Positions 1-6,280 of a stretch of DNA of 12,389 nucleotides are shown piece by piece. How positions within the stretch are numbered: the stretch's first letter is position 1; every line of letters begins with the position of its first letter. The notes under the pieces are model-generated. The model saw nothing but the letters and a program-made list of their open reading frames with translations, was not told the origin of the DNA and ran no database searches. The position numbers and the translations under genes were made by a program. The DNA is taken from positions 1 to 12,389 of the forward strand of contig SBBU01000208.1 of assembly GCA_005239585.1 (NCBI GenBank), written 5' to 3'. The DNA comes from Planctomycetaceae bacterium. GTDB lineage: Bacteria > Planctomycetota > MHYJ01 > SBBU01.

Positions 1-511
1 CAAATGTTCCAAACGCTAACCAGCTATGTGACACTGTCACAGTCTCACCTGAGGCAAAAAAGACAGTCTCATTCGTTGTCCCATCGCCCCAGTCAAAGAC
101 ATATTTCACACTATTTCCGTTCGGATCCACTGTTGAGGTTGAATAAGAATAAGAATTGTGATTGCCATGAACGCCAGAGGTTGGACCTGAAGGAGTCGAA
201 GGCGTATTCGGAGCAGAATTAGGACTAGGGGCATTAATAGCTACTGAAAGCGTATTCGAATATACGGTATGCTTCCCCGCCGAATCTATTGCCTTTACCT
301 TTACTGCAAATGTCTCTTCAGTTGTCCAGCTATGCGATGCCGATGCAGTTGCGCCTGATGTCAAAAATCCAGTTGTGGTGGTCGTCCCATCGCCCCAGTC
401 AAATACGTATTGAATCGTATCTCCTGCAGGGTCAGTTGCTGACGTTGAAAATGTGTAACTTGTTAAAGTGGTGCCTGAAGTAGGGCCTGAGGGCACTGTT
501 GGTATATTTGG
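1..511 (-). repeat. Tandem PKD-like domain repeats, about 102 codons per unit
   Basis: Two consecutive units start near 511 and 211, each introduced by a PSGPTSG linker. The 20-base block coding for FDWGDGT is identical at 78-97 and 384-403. The block coding for HSW recurs at 20-28 and 326-334. Both pairs are 306 bases apart, so the units arose by in-frame duplication. More copies may lie beyond the left edge. Confidence 0.8.
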
Positions 512-964
512 CGCAGCATTGGTGCTGTTCAATACTGACATCTCACAAGAACTTAGCGTCGTAATCCATTTCTTCCAACCAGGGCCATCTATTACATTTC
601 TACCGCCAGTTATTAGGAGACGATCAGTTAACAAGGTAGTAGTATGCCCATGTCTTGCAGTAGCCAAGGATAATGCTGATTGCCAGGATGCGGTAGAAGG
701 ATTGTATTTGTCGCACCCCGCAATTGATACCCCTTCGGCATCTGCACCCGAAAGAGCTCCAGCTACTACTAAAACCTGGCCATCGGGAAGTAATGTGCTA
801 GTATGTCCGAATCTTTCAGAAGACATAGAGCCAGTGAAAGACCACGTTCCTGAAGCAGGATCATAAATTTCGCAGGTCTCGGTAAGTACAAAATCGGTAT
901 TGATGTCAATAACGCCTCCTGTCACAAGTATCTTTCCAGAAGACAATAATGTTGCAGTGTGACG
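1..964 (-). pseudogene. C-terminal part of exported Kelch/PKD protein, beyond an in-frame TAG; runs off the window
   Basis: Reading the minus strand in the same frame as the ORF ending at 965 gives about 320 uninterrupted codons to the window edge. They encode the rest of Kelch blade 5 (from RHTATLL), blade 6 (FGHTSTLLPDGQVLVVAG), blade 7 (HGHTTTLLTDRLLITGG, ending TLSSCEM), and then two PKD-like immunoglobulin-fold repeats, the second cut by the edge. Each PKD unit has the hallmark YVFDWGDGT and an SHSW strand. There is no signal peptide or convincing ribosome binding site after the stop, so this is the tail of the upstream gene rather than a separate gene. PKD-like repeats usually serve as spacers or adhesion modules in surface proteins. 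Function is unknown. The gene is broken only if the TAG is real and not read through. Confidence 0.8.
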
Positions 965-1625
965 CTATCTTTTCTTTATCATAGAAGCTGTATAACTCCA
1001 TTTTTCCGTTACCGGGTCATAGAGTTGACAGAGATTTGTAGAAACTGTTGGAGTCGGGAGAACCTCGCGTCCGCTACCTCCTGCAACCAATACTTTTCCA
1101 GAGAGCAGGAGTGTAATAGTATGTCCTGCTCCAGTGGCTAGATCTAGTGAACCTGTCAGCCTCCATGTCTTTGTTTGAGGGTTATAAAGTTCACAAGCGC
1201 GTTGGGATGTCTGATCTCCTCCTCCTACCACGAGCACATTTCCATTAGATAAAAGAACCGGATCAGTTTTAGCTCTGTATTCCTGCATCTGGCCTACAAA
1301 TGTCCATTTCCCAGTCTTGGGATCCCATTCTTCGCATGAATTATCGATACCTCCAGGGGTTGATCCACCCACCACCAAGACCCTTTGTGACGGTAAAAGT
1401 ATAACGCCACAACCATTACGTTCTCTATTCAAACTTCCAGTCGGTGTCCAGCTCCCAGTTGCAGGATCATATATTTCACAACTTTTTAGCCATGTGAATG
1501 TCTGTCCTGCTTCCGGGGTCCATGTCTGAACTACGCCGCCAACTGCCAAGAGCCTCCCATCCGAAAGTATTACAGTTGAATGTCCCTGCCGCGGTGAATT
1601 CATAGATTGTGCTTGTTCCCAATTG
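545..1625 (-). repeat. Seven Kelch repeats of the exported protein
   Basis: Seven Kelch blades can be read in order from about 1625 to 545, with the TAG inside blade 5. All seven carry a cysteine just before the acidic/aromatic motif: SCEIYDP, SCEEWDP, ACELYNP, LCQLYDP, TCEIYDP, GCDKYNP and SCEMSVL. Seven blades is a complete beta-propeller. Blade 1 has a long loop containing FTWLKS that matches the long FGWLGDS loop of blade 1 in the neighbouring anti-sigma protein. Confidence 0.82.
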
Positions 1626-1783
1626 ATGGATACTATCAAGGCAAGTGATTTCGACGGCAACAAGATTACCACTACAGCCAGCATAAACCCTACTACCTGT
1701 ATCAGTTTTCGATTCATAAAACCCCCGGTAAAAGTATAACGCACATTACTTTTAGGTAGATCTTCACCTTTTTTTATCACCAT
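965..1783 (-). CDS. Exported seven-blade Kelch propeller protein, N-terminal part ending at a premature TAG
   Basis: The protein begins with a signal peptide: MNRKLIQ, a hydrophobic stretch, then SKSLA as the likely cleavage region. Kelch blades 1-4 and the first part of blade 5 follow. Each blade has a GxxxxLLsdGrvLvvGG strand pair and a CExYDP..g.W motif. The TAG at 965-967 falls in blade 5 between KKR and RHTATLL, where the paralogue at 2582-4357 reads straight through. Two starts are possible. ATG at 1783 has AGAGGA 7 nt upstream and is used for the coordinates. ATG at 1717 has a GGGGG tract 4 nt upstream and gives a standard-length signal peptide, so it may be the real start. The gene lies 48 bases after the second sigma factor and probably shares its transcript. 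The ligand is unknown. Its propeller is a blade-by-blade relative of the anti-sigma protein's outer domain. Confidence 0.85.
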   Translation of the reverse strand: MVIKKGEDLPKSNVRYTFTGGFMNRKLIQVVGFMLAVVVILLPSKSLALIVSINWEQAQSMNSPRQGHSTVILSDGRLLAVGGVVQTWTPEAGQTFTWLKSCEIYDPATGSWTPTGSLNRERNGCGVILLPSQRVLVVGGSTPGGIDNSCEEWDPKTGKWTFVGQMQEYRAKTDPVLLSNGNVLVVGGGDQTSQRACELYNPQTKTWRLTGSLDLATGAGHTITLLLSGKVLVAGGSGREVLPTPTVSTNLCQLYDPVTEKWSYTASMIKKR

Positions 1784-1798
1784 AAATCAATCCTCTAT

Positions 1799-1811
1799 AA
1801 TAACTATACGA
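1799..1811 (-). promoter_or_regulatory. Possible -10-like element upstream of the Kelch/PKD gene
   Basis: On the minus strand the gap between the second sigma factor and the Kelch/PKD gene contains GTATAGTTA (1801-1809). The same nine bases occur upstream of the first sigma gene (4935-4943). TATAGT resembles a -10 hexamer, but I see no matching -35 box. It could be an internal promoter recognised by one of the two sigma factors. This is a weak call based on a short shared word. Confidence 0.25.
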
Positions 1812-1831
1812 CGTCTTGGCATTTCCTTTAG

Positions 1832-2581
1832 CTACAGTTTTTTGTCATAGAGACTCTTCAAACCAAGTTTGAAGAATCCTATTAATTCTTCCTTCACACC
1901 ATTCTTCTCAAGCCTCTCAATTTCCTCCATTACAAGACCCTTTAGTCGCATGCGGGCGTGATGAAGATAATTTGTTACCTGCAATAAATCTATCTTTAAT
2001 GACTTTGCTACCTCTTCGTATGTAATTTGACCTTGATGGTCTAACGCATAAATCTTAAAGGTGCGGAAATACTCTGGCCTTGACTCGTTTTTGTATAGCA
2101 CTTCCAGACGCCTCAGGACTCGTTTCAAAATGGCCTGCGCCACTTGGATTACGCCTTGATCGCTATCGTATTGGACCTCTTTTGATGCCAGCCTGTCCAT
2201 CTCTTGCTGTGGTAGAGTTATCTTGTCTGTGTCGCCTCCTCGGATTTGTCTTTTAGATGCTTTGTATTCATCTGCCATAAAATTGTCCAGTGCCCTCTTT
2301 AGAAATTTCCTGAATCTGCCCCTTGTTCGGTCTGCCCTTTTAAACAAATTCCTCTCAAGCAGTATTGCAAAAAATTGCTGTGTGAGATCCTGTGCCTCAT
2401 CCTCTCCCTTATTCCAGTGTCTCCTGATATAGCTGTAGACTGAGCCGTAGTATCTAAGACACAAAATTGAAAGCAATTCCCTATCATACCCTGGACCTTT
2501 CTGAAGATCTGCGATGGACTGCCATAAAGTGGCTGGGAATATCCCCGCACCACCCTGTCTGTTATTATCGGTATACATCAT
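1832..2581 (-). CDS. RNA polymerase sigma factor, sigma-70 family, long ECF type
   Basis: This 249-residue protein is a predicted promoter-recognition subunit of RNA polymerase. The N-terminal part reads FPATLWQSIADLQ, then RYYGSVYSYIRRHW and AQDLTQQFFAILLERNLF (region 2), with RGRFRKFLKRALDNFMADE after it. The C-terminal region 4 helix-turn-helix covers about residues 155-222 (YFRTFKIYALDHQ, then ITYEEVAKSLKID and YLHHARMRLKGLV). This architecture is typical of the Planctomycetota-rich sigma group often found near signalling kinases, and differs clearly from the ECF factor at 4354-4926. The start codon directly follows the TAG stop of the anti-sigma gene and there is no Shine-Dalgarno, so translation is probably coupled. 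A second ATG follows immediately and could also be used. Whether the upstream anti-sigma protein controls this factor too is not shown by the sequence. Confidence 0.87.
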   Translation of the reverse strand: MMYTDNNRQGGAGIFPATLWQSIADLQKGPGYDRELLSILCLRYYGSVYSYIRRHWNKGEDEAQDLTQQFFAILLERNLFKRADRTRGRFRKFLKRALDNFMADEYKASKRQIRGGDTDKITLPQQEMDRLASKEVQYDSDQGVIQVAQAILKRVLRRLEVLYKNESRPEYFRTFKIYALDHQGQITYEEVAKSLKIDLLQVTNYLHHARMRLKGLVMEEIERLEKNGVKEELIGFFKLGLKSLYDKKL

Positions 2582-4357
2582 CTATTTTATTTTTTTATAG
2601 ATTCCGAATTCACAAGAACTTAAGGTTTCAACACGATTAACCTGACATGTTCTCCTCCCAGCGATCACCATAATACGATCAGATAACTGCGCCACTGCAT
2701 GACCACTTTTTGCTGTAGCCAGCGAATTCACTGACGTCCATGTCCCTGCTGCCGGATCATATAGCTCACATGTACCAAGTGACATTCCTTTGTTTTCCCC
2801 TCCAACTACTAGTACCTTTCCATCTTGCAACAAAGTAGCAGTGTGACAGCTTCTTTCCGCCGTCATCGACCCTGTGCTAGTCCACTTGTCTGTCTTGGGA
2901 TCATAAATCTCACAACTCGATGTCGTTATAATATCTGTGGTAAGCGTAACTGCACCTCCTACAACTAGTACCCTTCCGTCTGACAGCAAAGTCGCTGTAT
3001 GACTCATGCGTGTCCTCTTCATCGATTGTGTGTAACTCCACGTCTCTGTCTTGGGGTCATAAATCTCACACAAATCGATAGTCAGCTCTGTTTGACTCTT
3101 CGCATTGCCCCCCGTTATCAGAACCTTTCCAGATGGCAACAGCGTTGTAGTATGCCCCGCCCTCCCATAATTCAAGTTCCCTGTCGCACTCCACCGCTTC
3201 GTCTGAGGATCATACAGTTCACACACTTTTGTATCTCTGTATCCTCCCACTGCCAGTACCTTCCCGCTTGACAGCAAAACAAGCCCCGCATTTCCTCTCT
3301 TCTCCTGCATCTCGCCTACATAACTCCACGTCCCTGTCTCAGGATCCCACTCTTCGCAAGTCTTATCCATACCTTTAGAAGTAGCTCCTCCGCACACCAG
3401 TACCCTGCCTGTAGGAAGTAGGATTACCCCAAAACTCTCTCTCTGCTTGTTCATGCTCCCTGTCTTTCTCCACTTCGCTGTGCGTGAATCATAAATCTCA
3501 CTATCACCTAACCAGCCAAATGTGTTCCCCACGTCATTCCAAACCTGCCAAAAACCCCCAATTACAAGGATTTTTTCATCTGTGAGGAGTAGGGCCGCAT
3601 GTCCAGATCTGGCTCTACTTAATGACGCAGTCGCTTGCCAGATCAAATTATCACCCTTGGCTTCAGCTTTCTTGACCTCTAAACGATTTTGCGAGACAAG
3701 GACTATGTCACCTTGGTTTGCGATAACCTTATCGTGAATGGCATTGCCTGTAACCATTACATTCCCCCCTCGAACTTTAATTACAGTTGACTTGCCCTCG
3801 ATCAATATTTCACAATCTATCGCATTGTCTACGCAGGAAGCTTCTACTGTTGCTGATTCTGTACCCACAGTCAGTTCCTGAATATTACTATCCAGATGTA
3901 TGTGAAGCCTTCCCCTATCAAGCTTGAATGTTTTCTCACTGACATGATTCACTACGCTTCCAGCCTCTGCTTTTACATAACCTTGGTTGTCAGGGAAATT
4001 GTATTCAAAGGGCCTTGAGCCCTGCATCTGCCATATAAAAAGACCAGTTGCAACGATTAACAAGGAAGCGGCGATGGCAACAAACCTGAGGGTACCATAT
4101 CTGCCAACATGAGACTCATCACCACGCGAACGGTGGGCGGGGATCTGTCTCAGACCTTTACGAGTCTGATCAATCAGGGCCTCTCGACGTTCAGTGATTG
4201 CCTTATTTAATTCTTCCGAAAAGAATCGCTCATCACGCTCTGCATTAACACAAGACGTACAGACTGAAATATGACCCTGAACCATCTTTTTACTATCATG
4301 ATCAAGCTCATCTGTTATGTAGAGCAATAGGCTTCCCTTGACTTCTTGACATGTCAT
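2582..4357 (-). CDS. Transmembrane anti-sigma factor with zinc finger, FecR-like domain and extracytoplasmic Kelch propeller
   Basis: This is a 591-residue predicted anti-sigma factor. Residues 1-45 form a zinc-finger anti-sigma domain with Cys3, His29, Cys33 and Cys36 (HxxxCxxC). A membrane span covers about 91-110. A FecR-like beta domain follows (about 117-222, with VKAEAGSVV, LDRGRLHIHL and VKVRGGNVMV). Seven Kelch blades fill about 238-591. The N-terminus should hold the sigma factor at the inner face of the membrane, with the propeller outside as the sensor. The start at 4357 is chosen because its ATG overlaps the upstream sigma stop (ATGA) and has AGGAGAGG (4364-4371) in front; an in-frame ATG at 4390 lacks this. 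Kelch blades on an anti-sigma factor are unusual, since FecR-type sensors normally contact a TonB receptor. Its propeller is closely related to that of the exported protein encoded downstream. Confidence 0.9.
   Translation of the reverse strand: MTCQEVKGSLLLYITDELDHDSKKMVQGHISVCTSCVNAERDERFFSEELNKAITERREALIDQTRKGLRQIPAHRSRGDESHVGRYGTLRFVAIAASLLIVATGLFIWQMQGSRPFEYNFPDNQGYVKAEAGSVVNHVSEKTFKLDRGRLHIHLDSNIQELTVGTESATVEASCVDNAIDCEILIEGKSTVIKVRGGNVMVTGNAIHDKVIANQGDIVLVSQNRLEVKKAEAKGDNLIWQATASLSRARSGHAALLLTDEKILVIGGFWQVWNDVGNTFGWLGDSEIYDSRTAKWRKTGSMNKQRESFGVILLPTGRVLVCGGATSKGMDKTCEEWDPETGTWSYVGEMQEKRGNAGLVLLSSGKVLAVGGYRDTKVCELYDPQTKRWSATGNLNYGRAGHTTTLLPSGKVLITGGNAKSQTELTIDLCEIYDPKTETWSYTQSMKRTRMSHTATLLSDGRVLVVGGAVTLTTDIITTSSCEIYDPKTDKWTSTGSMTAERSCHTATLLQDGKVLVVGGENKGMSLGTCELYDPAAGTWTSVNSLATAKSGHAVAQLSDRIMVIAGRRTCQVNRVETLSSCEFGIYKKIK
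2585..3646 (-). repeat. Seven Kelch repeats of the anti-sigma factor
   Basis: Seven blades run in order, beginning SLSRARSGH, SMNKQRESF, EMQEKRGNA, NLNYGRAGH, SMKRTRMSH, SMTAERSCH and SLATAKSGH. Blades 2-7 have a cysteine before the acidic/aromatic motif (TCEEWDP, VCELYDP, LCEIYDP, SCEIYDP, TCELYDP, SCEFGIY). Blade 1 has serine there (DSEIYDS). The set is complete and would close a propeller. The order of distinctive blades matches the exported paralogue. Confidence 0.88.
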
Positions 4358-4926
4358 TGCTGACCTCTCCTGAAATAAGGCAACATCCAAATTTTTAGCT
4401 GTTCGTAGGCGCGCGATAGAAGCTTTGTCACTGTGTTGAGTGGTTTATCAAGTGTCCGGGCGATCTCGGAACACGTCATTCCCCCATAGTATTTCATCAT
4501 GAGAATACTCCGCAGCTCGGGTGGTAAGGCCTGTATCGCTTTGTCCAGTGCCTCTGACCGCTCATCCTGCCTTTCAGTACCTAAAGCACTCTTTGCAGGA
4601 ATATCACTCAAGGCCTCGGTATTGACGGCCGAGATTCGTTGTCTCTGATATATGCCATCACGAATGCAGTTCTGTGCGATTCCAACGAGCCAGTACCAAA
4701 ATCTTTCAGGGTTCTTGCATGTCTGGAGTGACTGGTAGGCACGCATAAAGGCCTCTTGCGCTACGTCTTCTGCTACGTTAAGGTCACTGGTATGCTTTAG
4801 AGCATAGCTAACTAATCTTCCCATATATCTTTCCAGCAGTATTTCAAAGGCCTCTTTTTGACCATCCAGAGTCCTATAAACGAGTTCCTGGTCCACAAGT
4901 TGATCCAGTCTATCTCCTTCATTCAT
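4354..4926 (-). CDS. ECF-type RNA polymerase sigma factor
   Basis: This 190-residue protein is a classical extracytoplasmic-function sigma factor. Region 2 spans about residues 12-85 (FEILLERYMGRLVSYAL, then AEDVAQEAFMRAYQSL, then FWYWLVGIAQNCIRD). Region 4 spans about 125-180 (ALPPELRSILMMKYYGGMT, SEIARTLDKPLNTVTKLLSRA). A linker joins them and there is no extra C-terminal domain. It should direct RNA polymerase to a small set of promoters when released by the anti-sigma factor whose gene overlaps its stop by 4 bases. The ATG has no Shine-Dalgarno. A TATAGT element ends only 10 bases upstream, so the message may have a very short leader. Autoregulation is common in this family, but no clear GGAAC-type -35 is visible. 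Confidence 0.93.
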   Translation of the reverse strand: MNEGDRLDQLVDQELVYRTLDGQKEAFEILLERYMGRLVSYALKHTSDLNVAEDVAQEAFMRAYQSLQTCKNPERFWYWLVGIAQNCIRDGIYQRQRISAVNTEALSDIPAKSALGTERQDERSEALDKAIQALPPELRSILMMKYYGGMTCSEIARTLDKPLNTVTKLLSRAYEQLKIWMLPYFRRGQQ

Positions 4927-4934
4927 AAGTAGGT

Positions 4935-4943
4935 TAACTATAC
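4935..4943 (-). promoter_or_regulatory. Possible -10-like element close to the first sigma gene start
   Basis: The minus strand reads GTATAGTTA here, identical to the word at 1801-1809 upstream of the Kelch/PKD gene. If TATAGT (4937-4942) acts as a -10 box, transcription would begin only a few bases before the ATG. That fits the lack of a ribosome binding site. No clear -35 is seen at the usual distance, so confidence is low. Confidence 0.25.
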
Positions 4944-5047
4944 AAAATTACGACAATAATTCTTGAGAACTTGGACAAATTTATGGGATTCAGAGCGGTG
5001 TTATACTGTAGAGGGTTTTACTAATCTATGCCGATGCTGCGGATAGC

Positions 5048-6274
5048 CTATTCGTACCGTAGGCACTCAATAGGATCAAGCCGCGATGCACGCCAGGCGG
5101 GATAATATCCAAAAATTATTCCGACAAGTGTCGAAAAAGCGATCGCAACTACCATAGATTCAGGAGAAATGAGCGTAGGCCAGCGGGCAAATTGAGAGAC
5201 GGCCTTTGAAGCGCCTACTCCAAGAAGAATCCCAATGATCCCGCCAAAAAGCGCAAGGACAATCGACTCTACAAGGAACTGACGAAGTATGTCCTTCCCC
5301 CTAGCACCAACTGCCATGCGGATGCCGATCTCTCTCGTCCGCTCCGAGACAGAGACAAGCATTATGTTCATAATACCGATGCCACCTACAAGCAGTGAGA
5401 TGGAGGCAATTGCAGCAAGAAGTGTGGTCATAACACGCGAAGTCTCACTAAAGACATCTGCAATCTGAGAGAGATCCCTTATTGTAAAATCATCCAGCTG
5501 ATCGTGTCGTAGTTTATGGCGCTCTCGCAGGAGCCTTGTAATACTCTGCTGGGCCTGTGGAATAACCGATGCGGAAAGAACGGATACCACCAATCGATCA
5601 ACGTTACGAAGCCATCTTGGACCCAAATATCTTCTATAAGTTGTCCATGGGACAATAACAGTGTCATCCTGATCACGGCCAAAGGCATTGGAACCCCTTC
5701 GCTCTAAAAGACCAACTACTTGAACAGGAGTACCTGCGATTCGAATCGTTTGATCAACTGGAGAACCATCTCCGAAAAGCTCGCGTGCAACAGTCTCTCC
5801 GATCATACAAACCTTGGCGCCCGCCCTGACCTCCTGCTCATTAAACCACCGGCCCTCTTTCTCATACCATTCCATAACATGTGCATATTCATCGCTGACA
5901 CCCTCTATTGATTCGGGAAGCCAGTTACGGTCTTCAAATAGAACACTCGAGCGACCCCGGTAAACTGGTGATGTTGCCGTGACATACTCACATTCTTTGG
6001 CTATAGCCTCACCATCATCTGGAAGCAAAGTCACAGCGGTTCCAGAACCACCACGAACTCCCTCTGTCACTGAGCTGCCCGGCGTGATATAAAGGATATT
6101 ATTGCCCATGCGGGAGACAGATGATTTGACGGAGGCCGTTGCACCCTGACCTATCGCGACCATTGCCACGACAGATGCAACCCCTATCACTACCCCCAGC
6201 ATTGTGAGCGCCGATCGCAGCTTGTTGCGACCAAGCGCGCGAAAGGCAGCCCTAAAGAGAAATGACAGTCTCAT
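5048..6274 (-). CDS. MacB-type ABC transporter permease (FtsX family)
   Basis: This 408-residue inner-membrane permease is the membrane half of a tripartite efflux system. The first membrane span is about residues 21-43 (the LRSALTMLGVVIGVASVV region). A large periplasmic domain of the MacB type follows (about 44-281). Three C-terminal spans form the FtsX domain (about 282-307, 332-354 and 373-391), with the conserved VSERTREIGIRMAVGA segment between the first two of these. E. coli MacB carries its own ATPase domain; here the ATPase is a separate gene just upstream, the common split arrangement. The ribosome binding site AGGA overlaps the upstream TAG stop and lies 4 bases before the ATG, so the two genes are translated together. 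The substrate cannot be told from sequence; candidates are macrolides, peptides or lipids. Confidence 0.93.
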   Translation of the reverse strand: MRLSFLFRAAFRALGRNKLRSALTMLGVVIGVASVVAMVAIGQGATASVKSSVSRMGNNILYITPGSSVTEGVRGGSGTAVTLLPDDGEAIAKECEYVTATSPVYRGRSSVLFEDRNWLPESIEGVSDEYAHVMEWYEKEGRWFNEQEVRAGAKVCMIGETVARELFGDGSPVDQTIRIAGTPVQVVGLLERRGSNAFGRDQDDTVIVPWTTYRRYLGPRWLRNVDRLVVSVLSASVIPQAQQSITRLLRERHKLRHDQLDDFTIRDLSQIADVFSETSRVMTTLLAAIASISLLVGGIGIMNIMLVSVSERTREIGIRMAVGARGKDILRQFLVESIVLALFGGIIGILLGVGASKAVSQFARWPTLISPESMVVAIAFSTLVGIIFGYYPAWRASRLDPIECLRYE

Positions 6275-6280
6275 CAGTTC

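Noticed and set aside
468..866. Plus-strand open frame of 132 codons
   Set aside because: Antisense to Kelch blades 5-7, which show clear repeat motifs on the minus strand.
965..967. General recoding of TAG as an amino acid in this organism
   Set aside because: The second sigma, anti-sigma, permease, ATPase and PD40 genes all end at TAG at sensible protein ends, two of them right before the next gene. Global reassignment is therefore unlikely. Readthrough at this one site is still open.
4358..4390. Upstream start for the anti-sigma gene at 4390
   Set aside because: It adds 11 residues ahead of the conserved zinc-finger start. The ATG at 4357 has a strong ribosome site and the typical ATGA overlap.
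5021..5048. Hairpin just after the permease stop (CTAT-CCG paired with CGG-C-ATAG)
   Set aside because: It has a bulge and no following U-tract, so it does not qualify as an intrinsic terminator.
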